This document shows, in pieces, positions 9,701 through 17,321 of a stretch of DNA of 40,229 nt. Each line of letters opens with the position of its first letter. Position 1 is the first letter of the stretch. A program made the position numbers and the translations under genes. Source of the DNA: Thauera aminoaromatica S2 (GTDB taxonomy: Bacteria > Pseudomonadota > Gammaproteobacteria > Burkholderiales > Rhodocyclaceae); the NCBI RefSeq assembly GCF_000310185.1, contig NZ_AMXD01000019.1, forward strand, positions 1 through 40,229, given 5' to 3'. The notes under the pieces are model-generated. The model saw only the letters and a list, made by a program, of their open reading frames with translations, made no database searches and had not been told where the DNA came from.

Positions 9701-10470
9701 TCGTCGCCCAGCCGCGCAAGATCATCACCGCGCCCACCTGGTCCGGCATCGAGTCGGAGACCGTGTCCTACACCGCGGGCTACACCAACATCCACGAGCA
9801 CATTCCGTTCCGTACCCTGACCGGTCGTGCGCACTTCTACCAGGACCACGAGTGGTTCCTCGACTTCGGTGAAGGCTTCTGCGCCTACAAGCCGCCGGTC
9901 GACCTCAAGGCCCACGAGAAGGTGCCCGACAGCGTGCGCAACAAGCCGCACCTGACCCTGTCGTGGATCACCCCGCACTCGAAGTGGGGCATCCACTCCA
10001 GCTACCAGGACAACCTGCGCATGCTCAACCTGTTCCGCGGCGGCCCGTACGTCTGGCTGTCCGAGGAAGAGGCCGCGACCATCGGCATCCGCGACAACGA
10101 CTGGGTCGAGGCGATCAACGCCAACGGCGCCACGGTGGCCCGTGCGGTGGTGTCGCAGCGCATCCCGCGTGGCATGGCGATCATGTATCACGCCCAGGAA
10201 AAGAACGTGAACGTGCCCGGCTCGAACACGACCGGCAAGCGTGGCGGCATCCTGAACTCGGTCACCCGCGTCATCGTCAAGCCCACCAACATGGTCGGCG
10301 GCTATGCGCAACTGGCTTACAGCTTCAACTACTACGGCACCGTCGGTTGCCAGCGTGACGAAGTCGTGGTGATCCACAAGATCGAGGACCAGGACATCGA
10401 CTGGCTGGAGCGTCCGCTCACGCCCGAACGCGAAGCCCAACGCAACCCCGTGGGCATCGGCAAGAAGTAA
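6715..10470 (+). CDS. narG: Respiratory nitrate reductase alpha subunit NarG
   Basis: Catalytic subunit of the membrane-bound nitrate reductase; it reduces nitrate to nitrite at a Mo-bis-MGD centre on the cytoplasmic face. Its 1251 residues match the family (E. coli 1246). The N-terminal FS0 [4Fe-4S] ligands are H50, C54, C58 and C93, the same numbers as in E. coli. The segment SFYDWYCDLPAASPQTWGEQ contains the expected Asp ligand to Mo. The N-terminus (MSHFLDRLRFFDKVKE) is of the usual NarG tail type and has no Tat leader processing site. GAGAGGAG precedes the ATG. An 89-base gap separates it from narK2; narH follows after 35 bases. Confidence 0.98.
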   Translation: MSHFLDRLRFFDKVKETFSNGHGIVTNEDRNWEDAYRNRWRHDKVVRSTHGVNCTGGCSWKIFVKNGLVSFEMQQTDYPRTREDLPNHEPRGCQRGASFSWYLYSPHRIKYPMIRGRLLDLYRAERKAGRDPVEAWEAIQKDPAKREKYVHVRGLGGFVRTSWDEVTEIVAAANVYTIKKWGPDRIYGFSPIPAMSMISYAAGARYLSLIGGACGSFYDWYCDLPAASPQTWGEQTDVPEAADWYNSTYLIITGANLPMTRTPDAHFATEVRYKGTKIVSMAPDYAEYVKFADLWMPVKQGTDAAAFLAMGHVALKEFLVEKQDPYFTEYARKYTDLPMQVVLRKHGEGYVSDRNLRASDFDNNLGESNNPEWKTIVFDKKGGRFVAPNGSIGFRWGEDGKWNLLEKAGAGQAETEAELTCMDSHDEVVSVGFPHFVPGEPALLYRNVPARRLKLASGEEAFVTSVFDMQVAQYGIDRGLGGANVASSYDDANVAYTPAWAAKQTGVKAADLERTGREFAENASKTKGKSMVIMGAAINHWYHNDLAYRAIMNLLHMCGCVGQTGGGWAHYVGQEKLRPQAGWAPIAFALDWQRPPRHMNSTSFWYFHTDQWRYETVDADSLLSPAGPCRNKGSSLADYNVKAVRMGWLPSAPHFNRNPIELAEEAARAGATDEASVSKYVVDQLKSGALDVSFADPDAEENWPRNLIVWRANLIGSSAKGHEYFLKHLLGAQNGVMQEGGAGNNCKEVKWREHGPTGKLDLMVDINFRLNSTGAYSDIILPTATWYEKNDLNTTDMHPFIHPLGEAVTPGWESKSDWQIFRTLAKTFTALGAKHLGTRKDVVSLPMQHDSPMELATPMGVGKDWKHGECDPIPGKTMPMLKLVERDYAQIYNKYIALGPLMVKLGNNVKGIDWDTTQEYEELKKCNYPVQVEGVSKGMPSLEEDIYVCDSVMRMAPETNGEVAHKSWSALSKKTGIDHHHLYAGRHEDKITFRDIVAQPRKIITAPTWSGIESETVSYTAGYTNIHEHIPFRTLTGRAHFYQDHEWFLDFGEGFCAYKPPVDLKAHEKVPDSVRNKPHLTLSWITPHSKWGIHSSYQDNLRMLNLFRGGPYVWLSEEEAATIGIRDNDWVEAINANGATVARAVVSQRIPRGMAIMYHAQEKNVNVPGSNTTGKRGGILNSVTRVIVKPTNMVGGYAQLAYSFNYYGTVGCQRDEVVVIHKIEDQDIDWLERPLTPEREAQRNPVGIGKK

Positions 10471-10505
10471 GCGCCGACTCGAGACCAGAGATTCAGGAGA
10501 AACAA

Positions 10506-12077
10506 ATGAAAATCCGCGCGCAATTCGCGATGGTGTTCAACCTCGACAAGTGCATCGGTTGCCACACCTGCTCGGTGACCTGCAAGAACGTGTGGACCAA
10601 CCGCAAGGGCGTCGAGTACGCCTGGTTCAACAACGTCGAGTCCAAGCCGGGCATCGGTTACCCGAAGGAATGGGAGAACCAGGACAAGTGGAAGGGTGGC
10701 TGGACCAAGCTCAACGGCAAGCTCGAGCTCAAGGCCGGCGGCCGCCTGAAGAAGATCGTGCAGATCTTCTCCAACCCGAACCTGCCCGAGATCGACGACT
10801 ACTACGAGCCCTTCACCTACGACTACGCCCGTCTGCAGAACGCGCCGCTGTCCGAGGCCGCGCCGACCGCGCGTCCGGTGTCGCAGATCACCGGCGAGAA
10901 GATGGACAAGATCACCTGGGGCCCGAACTGGGAAGACGACCTCGCCGGCGAGTTCGCCTCCCGTGCTCGTGACAAGAACTTCTCCAACATGGAGAAGGAA
11001 ATGTACAAGCAGTTCGAAAACACCTTCCACATGTACCTGCCGCGCATCTGCAACCACTGCATCAACCCGGCTTGCGTGGCCTCGTGCCCGTCCGGCGCGC
11101 TCTACAAGCGCGAGGAAGACGGCATCGTGCTCGCCGACCAGGACCGCTGCCGCGGCTGGCGGATGTGCATCTCGGGCTGCCCGTACAAGAAGGTGTTCTT
11201 CAACTGGGAGTCGTCCAAGGCCGAGAAGTGCGTGGGCTGCTACCCGCGCGTCGAGAACGGCATGCCGACCGTCTGTTCGGAGTCCTGCGTCGGCCGCATC
11301 CGCTACAACGGCATCATCCTGTACGACGCCGACAAGATCTCGGCCGCGGCCAGCGCCGACAACGTCCAGGACCTGTACCAGGAGCACCTGGACATGTTCG
11401 TCGATCCCTTCGACCCGGCCGTGATCGAGCAGGCCAAGAAGGACGGCATCACCGACGACTGGATCCTCGCCGCGCAGAAGTCGCCGATCTACAAGATGGC
11501 CGTGCAGTGGAAGATCGCCTTCCCGCTGCACCCCGAGTACCGCACGCTGCCGATGATCTGGTACGTGCCGCCGCTCTCGCCGGTGCAGTCGCAGATCGAC
11601 CAGAAGGCGCTGCCGACCGAGGCCGACGGCGTTATCCCGAAGGCCTCCGCGATGCGCCTGCCGGTCAAGTACCTGGCCAACCTGATGACCGCGGGCAAGG
11701 AGCAGCCGATCATCGACGCGCTCAACCGCATGATCGCGATGCGCTCCTACCAGCGCTCGGTGCACGTCGAGGGCACGCCCGACACGCGCGCGCTGGAGGC
11801 GGTGGGCATGACCGAGGACATGGCCAAGGAGATGTATCGCTACCTGGCGATCGCGAACTACGAAGACCGCTTCGTGATTCCGACCTCCAAGGAAGAGATG
11901 CGCCTCGAGGACTACCACGGCTTCCAGGGTCAGGCGGGCTTCAGCTTCGGCAGCGCGTCGTCGGTCGGCATCTCGCCGAACTCGCTGTTCCCCGAGCGCC
12001 GCAAGGAGTCGATGGAGCCGCGCAAGCCGGTCCCGCACGCCGACGAGCTGCACGACGTCACCGGCGAACGCTACTGA
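10506..12077 (+). CDS. narH: Respiratory nitrate reductase beta subunit NarH
   Basis: Iron-sulfur electron-transfer subunit connecting NarI hemes to NarG. The 523-residue protein has four ferredoxin-like Cys groups. The first is C16, C19, C22 and C26 (CIGCHTCSVTCKNVW). The second starts at C182 (CNHCINPACVASCP). The third is CRGWRMCISGCP, with Trp218 replacing a Cys as in the [3Fe-4S] centre of E. coli NarH. The fourth is KCVGCYPRVENGMPTVC. Start ATG follows AGGAGAAACAA. narJ begins 12 bases downstream. Confidence 0.98.
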   Translation: MKIRAQFAMVFNLDKCIGCHTCSVTCKNVWTNRKGVEYAWFNNVESKPGIGYPKEWENQDKWKGGWTKLNGKLELKAGGRLKKIVQIFSNPNLPEIDDYYEPFTYDYARLQNAPLSEAAPTARPVSQITGEKMDKITWGPNWEDDLAGEFASRARDKNFSNMEKEMYKQFENTFHMYLPRICNHCINPACVASCPSGALYKREEDGIVLADQDRCRGWRMCISGCPYKKVFFNWESSKAEKCVGCYPRVENGMPTVCSESCVGRIRYNGIILYDADKISAAASADNVQDLYQEHLDMFVDPFDPAVIEQAKKDGITDDWILAAQKSPIYKMAVQWKIAFPLHPEYRTLPMIWYVPPLSPVQSQIDQKALPTEADGVIPKASAMRLPVKYLANLMTAGKEQPIIDALNRMIAMRSYQRSVHVEGTPDTRALEAVGMTEDMAKEMYRYLAIANYEDRFVIPTSKEEMRLEDYHGFQGQAGFSFGSASSVGISPNSLFPERRKESMEPRKPVPHADELHDVTGERY

Positions 12078-12089
12078 GGAGATTGAACC

Positions 12090-12638
12090 ATGCAGACCTA
12101 CAAGCTGCTTGCCATGCTGCTCGACTACCCGGGCAGCGAGATCGTCGGCGACCTGCGCGCCGCGGTCTCGGAGCAGGGCGGTGCGCGGGGTCTGGTGCGC
12201 TCGGTGGACACCGACCAGGTGTTCACCGAGGCTGAGCACGGGAGCATCGCCGGTTTCATCGACTGGATGCTCGCTCAGGACCAGACCGAGCTCGAAGGCC
12301 GTTTCGTCAAGACCTTCGACCTCACCCCGGAGCACAGCCTGCACCTGACCCACCATGTGTTCGGCGACGACAAGAACCGCGGTCCGGCGCTGATCGACCT
12401 GTCGGAGTTCTACAAGTCCTACGGACTGCAGCACGACGAGCACGAGATCCCGGACTACCTGCCGATGATGATGGAGTTCGTGTCGCAACTCGGGGAGACC
12501 GAGGCGCGCGTGTTCCTGACTGACGCGGTGAAGGTGTTCAACGTGCTCGCGACCAACCTGGAAAAGGCGGAGAGCCCCTATGCGGCGCTCGTTCGCGTGA
12601 TCGAAAACCACAGCTCGCTGGCCCGCGCGGCCGCCTGA
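12090..12638 (+). CDS. narJ: Nitrate reductase assembly chaperone NarJ (short form)
   Basis: TorD/NarJ-family chaperone needed for cofactor insertion into NarG before membrane docking; not part of the final enzyme. The family core is clear: MQTYKLLAMLLDYPG at the N-terminus, GRFVKTFDLTPEHSLHLTHH, and RGPALIDLSEFYKSYGL followed by DYLPMMMEF. At 182 residues it is clearly shorter than E. coli NarJ (236); it ends shortly after the last conserved helix and lacks the C-terminal tail. The reading frame ends cleanly and narI follows 10 bases later, so this looks like a natural short form and not a frameshift. ATG is preceded by GAGGAG. Confidence 0.94.
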   Translation: MQTYKLLAMLLDYPGSEIVGDLRAAVSEQGGARGLVRSVDTDQVFTEAEHGSIAGFIDWMLAQDQTELEGRFVKTFDLTPEHSLHLTHHVFGDDKNRGPALIDLSEFYKSYGLQHDEHEIPDYLPMMMEFVSQLGETEARVFLTDAVKVFNVLATNLEKAESPYAALVRVIENHSSLARAAA

Positions 12639-12648
12639 GGAGAAGACG

Positions 12649-13341
12649 ATGTCCCTGACCAACCTGTTTTTCGGGGTCTATCCCTACATTGCGCTGACCG
12701 TGTTCGTGATCGGCAGCTGGATCCGGTACGACAACGAGCAGTACACCTGGAAGACCGATTCGTCGCAGCTGCTGTCCAAGCAAGGCATGATGCTGGCGAG
12801 CAACCTGTTCCACGTCGGCGTCATCATGATCTTCTTCGGCCATTTCGCCGGTCTCGTGCTGCCGCACGGCCTGTGGCTTGGCCTGGGGATCTCCGACCTC
12901 GCCCACCAATGGATCGCGATCATCGCCGGCGTGATCTTCGGCATCATGTGCCTGGTCGGTGGTTCCATGCTGTGGTATCGCCGCATGTACAACCCGCGCG
13001 TGCGCATCAACAGCCGTCGCAGCGACGTGTTCATCATCACCTGGCTGATGGCCACGCTGATCCTCGGCCTGCTGACCGTGCCGTTCTCGATCGGTCACGC
13101 CGTCAAGGGTGATCCGGCCGTGATGCTGGCGCTGGCCGAGTGGGTCAAGAGCATCCTGCTGCTGAACCCGCAGCCCGAGCTGATGACGAAGGTCGATCCG
13201 ATCTTCCGTGCCCACATCTTCTTCGGCATGACGGTGTTCCTGGTGTTCCCCTTCACCCGCCTGGTGCACATCCTGACCGCGCCGTTCAGCTACCTGACGC
13301 GCGCCTACCAGATCGTCCGGACCAAGCGCCGCCTGGCCTGA
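12649..13341 (+). CDS. narI: Respiratory nitrate reductase gamma subunit NarI (cytochrome b)
   Basis: Membrane anchor of the complex; it oxidises quinol at the periplasmic side and passes electrons over two b hemes to NarH. The 230 residues hold five membrane helices. Heme ligands appear as H55 and H65 (FHVGVIMIFFGHFAG) and H189 and H207 (AHIFFGMTVFLVFPFTRLVH), corresponding to E. coli H56, H66, H187 and H205. It is the last gene of narGHJI. A long hairpin with a T-rich tail begins 13 bases after the stop. Confidence 0.97.
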   Translation: MSLTNLFFGVYPYIALTVFVIGSWIRYDNEQYTWKTDSSQLLSKQGMMLASNLFHVGVIMIFFGHFAGLVLPHGLWLGLGISDLAHQWIAIIAGVIFGIMCLVGGSMLWYRRMYNPRVRINSRRSDVFIITWLMATLILGLLTVPFSIGHAVKGDPAVMLALAEWVKSILLLNPQPELMTKVDPIFRAHIFFGMTVFLVFPFTRLVHILTAPFSYLTRAYQIVRTKRRLA

Positions 13342-13353
13342 GGCTGAAGCGAG

Positions 13354-13404
13354 AGGCAGGGCTGGCAGCCATCGAGGCTGCCGGCCTTGCCTTTCGGTCC
13401 TTTT
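13354..13404 (+). terminator. Strong terminator-like hairpin after narI
   Basis: Two 17-base arms at 13354-13370 and 13376-13392 pair completely if two G-U wobbles are allowed, around the five-base loop atcga. A T-rich tail (ttcggtcctttt) follows at 13393-13404. The geometry is that of a rho-independent terminator. It would separate narK1K2GHJI from narXL or reduce read-through into the sensor genes. Confidence 0.75.
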
Positions 13405-13421
13405 GCCCCTAGCTTGCGCGG

Positions 13422-15389
13422 ATGCGCCAGAAAGCACCGATTCTCATGTTCATCCGCGGCTCGGGCCTGTCGGTCAAGATCACCGGCATGCTGCTCGGCT
13501 TTTTCCTCGTGGCACTTGCCGCGATCGCGCTGACGCTGTTCATCTCGTGGCGCCTGGAAGGCGCGGCGGCTGCGATCAACGATGCCGGCAGCCTGCGGAT
13601 GCGCTTGTACCGCGTGGCGCATCACCTCGCTCGTGCGGATCTGCATACCAGCGACCGGCAGGGTTTCGCTGGCGACCTGAGGGCGAGGGTCGACGACTTC
13701 GACCGCATCCTCGGCGTGCTGCGCCGGGGAGATCCGTCCCGCCCCTTGTTCGTGCCGCGCGAAGCCGGTATCCAGCAGGTGCTCTCCGGGATGTCCGAAG
13801 AATGGAGCGTGCAGCTGCGCCCGATCCTGCTCGCGATCGCCGCGGACCCGGATCCGGCCAACCTGCATCGCAGGGGCCTGGAGTTCGACCGCGCCGCCCG
13901 CGACTACGTCGAGGACATCAACGATTTCGTGCTGCGCATGGAGCAGAGCTATGCGCGCAACACCAACATCCTGCGCACCTCGCAGGTGATCCTGGTTGCC
14001 CTCGCGGTGATCGGCACCATCCTGCTGCTGCGCTTCTTCTTCCTCACCGTGATCCGCCCCGTGTTCGAGCTCCACGAGGGCGTCAAGCGCATGGGGCAGG
14101 AGGATTTCGATGCCCGCGTGCCGGTGCTGTCGCAGGACGAGTTCGGCGAGCTCTCGGCCGGCTTCAACCGCATGGCAGCCCACTTGCAGAACGTCTATGA
14201 CACGCTCGAGGAGCGTGTCGTCGCCAAGACCCGCAGCCTCGAAGAGAAGAACCGCGAGCTCGAGATCCTCTACGAGATCGTCGCCTTCCTGCGCGAACCC
14301 AACGACGTCGACACGCTGTGCAAGGGCTTCCTCGAGCGGGTGCAGAAGACGATGGGTGCGAGTGCGAGCTCCGCGCGCCTGCTCGATCTCGAATCGCGAA
14401 ACCTGTGCATGATCGTCCACGACGGGCTGGGCGACGACTTCCTCGATCGCGAGGAAGTGCTGGCCTGCGGCGAATGCGTCTGCGGCGAGGCGGCCCAGGG
14501 CAGCGGGCTTTCGCTGACCCTGGATGTACGCAATGCCGCGCTCGCGGTGACGCGCGATGCCTGTCGGCGCGCCGGGTTCCGTACGGTGTCGGCCACCTCG
14601 ATCACGGCCAGCAAGCGCGCGCTCGGCGTGTTCAACCTGTATTTCGACCAGTCGGATGCGATCGGCGACGCCGATCGCCAGCTGCTCGAGGCTCTCGGAC
14701 AGCAGCTCGGCATCGCGATCGAGAACCAGCGCCTGCACGCGCGCGAGCGCGAACTCGCCGTCTCCGAAGAGCGCAACCTGCTCGCGCGCGAACTGCACGA
14801 CTCGATCGCCCAGGGCCTGGCCTTCCTGAACCTGCAGGTGCAGATGCTGGAACGCGCGCTCGCCGAGAACCGCGCCGCGGACGTGAGTACGACCGTGGAG
14901 ATGCTTCGTCGCGGTATCCAGGAGAGCTATGAGGATGTGCGCGAGTTGCTGGTGCACTTCCGCACCCGGGTCGAGCAGCAGGATCTCGATGCCGCCATCG
15001 CCGCAGCCCTGCGCCGGCTCGCAGAGCAGACCGGCATCGCCACCGACCTCGACGTGCAGGGCGACGGCGCACCGCTCGATCCCGAGGCCGAGACCCAGGT
15101 GCTCTACATCATCCAGGAAGCGCTCTCCAACGTGCGCAAGCACGCCGGTGCAAGCACCGTTTCCGTGGGTGTGCGGCGCGGTCGCGACGGGCTCGCGGTG
15201 ACGGTGCGCGACGACGGCGTGGGCTTTGCGGAAGACCGTGACGCGTCCGACAGCGAGGCGCACATCGGCCTGCAGATCATGCGCGAGCGCGCCATGCGGA
15301 TCGGTGGCCGCTTTGCGGTGCGCTCGTCGCCCGGGCGGGGCACCGAGATCCGACTGGAACTGCCGAGAACGAACGAGGTGCTGGCTTGA
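13422..15389 (+). CDS. narX: Nitrate/nitrite sensor histidine kinase NarX
   Basis: Membrane sensor kinase that detects periplasmic nitrate/nitrite and phosphorylates NarL. The 655 residues are arranged as a first membrane helix (about 20-42), a periplasmic domain beginning with the nitrate-binding P-box INDAGSLRMRLYRVAHH, a second helix (about 188-210), HAMP, a GAF-like central module, and the HisKA_3 region. His459 in LARELHDSIAQGL is the phospho-acceptor. The HATPase_c domain follows, with NVRKHAGA and DDGVGF boxes. The central module carries a tight Cys triad, C349, C352 and C354 (ACGECVCGEAA). It overlaps narL by one base (stop TGA shares its A with the ATG). The GCGCGG before the start is a weak ribosome site, so ATG 13446 is an alternative. 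Confidence 0.94.
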   Translation: MRQKAPILMFIRGSGLSVKITGMLLGFFLVALAAIALTLFISWRLEGAAAAINDAGSLRMRLYRVAHHLARADLHTSDRQGFAGDLRARVDDFDRILGVLRRGDPSRPLFVPREAGIQQVLSGMSEEWSVQLRPILLAIAADPDPANLHRRGLEFDRAARDYVEDINDFVLRMEQSYARNTNILRTSQVILVALAVIGTILLLRFFFLTVIRPVFELHEGVKRMGQEDFDARVPVLSQDEFGELSAGFNRMAAHLQNVYDTLEERVVAKTRSLEEKNRELEILYEIVAFLREPNDVDTLCKGFLERVQKTMGASASSARLLDLESRNLCMIVHDGLGDDFLDREEVLACGECVCGEAAQGSGLSLTLDVRNAALAVTRDACRRAGFRTVSATSITASKRALGVFNLYFDQSDAIGDADRQLLEALGQQLGIAIENQRLHARERELAVSEERNLLARELHDSIAQGLAFLNLQVQMLERALAENRAADVSTTVEMLRRGIQESYEDVRELLVHFRTRVEQQDLDAAIAAALRRLAEQTGIATDLDVQGDGAPLDPEAETQVLYIIQEALSNVRKHAGASTVSVGVRRGRDGLAVTVRDDGVGFAEDRDASDSEAHIGLQIMRERAMRIGGRFAVRSSPGRGTEIRLELPRTNEVLA

Positions 15390-16120
15390 TGGCTGAAGAG
15401 AAGATCCGTGTCCTTCTGGTCGACGACCACACGCTGTTCCGCAGCGGCATCCGTTCGCTGCTGCAGAGCTACGTCTGCTTCGAGGTGGTGGGCGAGGCCG
15501 GCGACGGGCGCGAGGGCATCCGCCTCGCCGGGCAGCTGCGACCCGACGTGGTGTTGCTCGACAACAACATGCCCGGGCTCTCCGGGCGCGAGGCCGCCCG
15601 CCTGCTGCTCGAGGAGGTGCCCGAGACGCGTGTGCTGATGTTGACGGTCTCGGAGGACGCCGACGACCTTATCGAGACGCTGCGCGCCGGGGCCTGCGGC
15701 TACCTGCTGAAGAACATCCAGGCCGAAACCCTGGTATCGGCGATCAAGACGGCCGCGCAGGGCGAATCGGTGGTTTCGCCCCAGATGATGGGCAAGCTGC
15801 TGAGCGGCGTGCGCAGCAGCGCCAGCCGAGCGGCGATGGGCGGTGCGATCGCGCCTGCACCGGGAGCGCTGGCGAGGAGTGCCCCTGCTGCCGGTGCGGA
15901 GCCGGCCGAACTCGAGAAGCTGTCGCCGCGCGAACGCGAGATCCTGCGCTTCATCGCGCGCGGACAGAGCAACAAGGAGATCGCCCGTGCACTCGAGCTC
16001 GCCGAGAGCACAGTGAAGATCCACGTGCAGAACATGTTGCGCAAGCTCAACCTGAGCAGCCGGGTGCAGGCGGCGGTATTCGCGGTGGAGAACGGCTTGG
16101 GGCAGGGACCGGAGGGCTGA
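15389..16120 (+). CDS. narL: Nitrate/nitrite response regulator NarL
   Basis: NarL/FixJ-type response regulator of 243 residues. The receiver domain shows the acidic pair D12-D13, phospho-acceptor D58 (VVLLDNNMPG; classic NarL has DLNMPG), a Thr at LMLTVSED, and Lys in YLLKNIQ. An Ala/Pro-rich linker (about 145-175) leads to a LuxR-type helix-turn-helix (LSPREREILRFIARGQSNKE, then ALELAESTVKIHVQNMLRKL). It is translationally coupled to narX. Phosphorylated NarL would be expected to act on the nar and possibly nir promoters through heptamer sites. Confidence 0.94.
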   Translation: MAEEKIRVLLVDDHTLFRSGIRSLLQSYVCFEVVGEAGDGREGIRLAGQLRPDVVLLDNNMPGLSGREAARLLLEEVPETRVLMLTVSEDADDLIETLRAGACGYLLKNIQAETLVSAIKTAAQGESVVSPQMMGKLLSGVRSSASRAAMGGAIAPAPGALARSAPAAGAEPAELEKLSPREREILRFIARGQSNKEIARALELAESTVKIHVQNMLRKLNLSSRVQAAVFAVENGLGQGPEG

Positions 16121-16157
16121 GCTCCGCCAGCGGGCTTGCAGCAGGCTTCCGAAGGCT

Positions 16158-16565
16158 TCAGCGCAATTGCGAGGCGAGGTCGCGGAACACACCGCCGAGC
16201 AGCTTGACCTCCTCGCGGTGGTGCAGTGCGATCGTTGCCGCGAGGCGCTCGCCTTCGGCGGTCAGGTGCACCTCGACCGCGCGCCGATCCTCGCGACCCG
16301 GACGGCGCTCGACCAGTCCGAGTTTCTCGCAACGCGAAACCAGCGACACCACTCCATGCTGGTGGGCCTGCAGGCGCTCGGCGAGCTCGCCGATGCAGGC
16401 CCATTCGCGTCCGGGATAGCCCTTGACCTGGAGCAGCAGCAGGTATTGGAGGTTGGTGATGCCGTGGCGCCGGGTGAGCAACTCGGAGAAGCGCAGGAAG
16501 CGCCGCAGCTGGTAGCGGAAGTCGGCGAGGGCCTCGAATTCGGACTTGTCGAGTGGAGTGTTCAT
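16158..16565 (-). CDS. MarR family transcriptional regulator
   Basis: Winged-helix regulator of 135 residues, the usual MarR size. It shows an N-terminal dimerisation helix, DNA-reading helices in IGELAERLQAHQHGVVSLVS, and the wing RRPGREDRRAVEVHLTAEGE, whose DxR signature is typical of MarR proteins. The ligand is unknown. It is convergent with narL (37 bases between stops) and divergent from a Yip1-like membrane protein gene. The shared 177-base intergenic region holds a dyad at 16627-16642 that could be its operator (inference). Confidence 0.88.
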   Translation of the reverse strand: MNTPLDKSEFEALADFRYQLRRFLRFSELLTRRHGITNLQYLLLLQVKGYPGREWACIGELAERLQAHQHGVVSLVSRCEKLGLVERRPGREDRRAVEVHLTAEGERLAATIALHHREEVKLLGGVFRDLASQLR

Positions 16566-16626
16566 CGTGCGCGGATTTTAGCTTCTTCCGCCCTCGCTTC
16601 GGCAGTCCGATCGAGAGATCGTCCTT

Positions 16627-16642
16627 GCAATCCGACGATTGC
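16627..16642. promoter_or_regulatory. Dyad between marR and the Yip1-like gene, possible MarR operator
   Basis: A perfect inverted repeat gcaatc-cgac-gattgc lies between two divergent starts. An AT-rich segment follows at 16644-16670. Read on the minus strand, 16642-16655 gives TTGATATTAATCCG, an FNR-like sequence matching 8 of 10 conserved bases. The assignment to the MarR protein is inference from position. Confidence 0.35.
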
Positions 16643-16742
16643 GGATTAATATCAAAGTGTGATGTAAAAAGAGCGATGGCCCACGCGCGCAGGTGGATCG
16701 TGGCGGCGGCCGGATTTCCACCCCGAAAGAGGAGACCGAATC

Positions 16743-17315
16743 ATGGACGTCATGCAATTTCCCCGCATGGTGGTTTCGAGCCGCGATGGCTGGGACTTGG
16801 TCGCGCGCGAACGGCCACCGATGGACTGGCTGTTCCGTCGCCTGGTCCTGCCGATGTCGCTGCTGCCGCCGCTGATGATCCTGCTGGCATCGGGGGGCGT
16901 GGGCGCCCGGGTGTTTCCCGACGCGGGCTTCGGCAACTGGTTGATCGCGGCCGTGCTGTTCTTCGTCGCCGAACACTTCAGCGTGCCGATCATGGCGAAC
17001 TCGATCCGCCAGGCCTCGATGGCCAAGGACGGCAGCAGCCGGCTCGAGGATGCCTACACGGTGGCGGCGATCGCGCCGGTGCCACTGTGGCTGTCCTCGC
17101 TCGCGGTGGTGTTCGGCAGCGCGTGGTTCGTGGTGCTCGTCGGCCTCGTCGCGCTCGGCGCCTCGGCCATGCTGATCCGCCACGGCGTCGACCGCCTGCT
17201 CGGCATCGACGAGGACGTCGAGGCGAGCGAGGTGGCCATGCAGGTGACCAGCTTCGGCGTGCTGACCTGGCTGGTGCTGCTGGCGGTCGCGGGGGGGGCG
17301 GTGACGCTGCTGTGA
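16743..17315 (+). CDS. Yip1-like multi-spanning membrane protein, function unknown
   Basis: A 190-residue integral membrane protein with about five hydrophobic segments (LVLPMSLLPPLMILLASGG, NWLIAAVLFFVAEHF, AYTVAAIAPVPLWLSSLAVV, WFVVLVGLVALGASAM, LTWLVLLAVAGGAVTLL). Its N-terminal amphipathic stretch and the Ala-Pro-x-Pro segment resemble Yip1-domain (DUF1282) proteins. No catalytic motif is seen and no function is assigned. The start is well supported by GAGGAG eight bases upstream. A run of eight G at 17291-17298 lies near the 3' end. It ends six bases before the convergent smpB stop. Confidence 0.7.
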   Translation: MDVMQFPRMVVSSRDGWDLVARERPPMDWLFRRLVLPMSLLPPLMILLASGGVGARVFPDAGFGNWLIAAVLFFVAEHFSVPIMANSIRQASMAKDGSSRLEDAYTVAAIAPVPLWLSSLAVVFGSAWFVVLVGLVALGASAMLIRHGVDRLLGIDEDVEASEVAMQVTSFGVLTWLVLLAVAGGAVTLL

Positions 17316-17321
17316 GGGCGC

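Noticed and set aside
6589-10440. Very long open frame (1283 codons) on the minus strand opposite narG
   Set aside because: It is a codon-bias shadow of narG in GC-rich DNA. The translation is His/Asp/Val/Leu-rich low-complexity sequence without domain motifs, while the plus strand encodes a full NarG.
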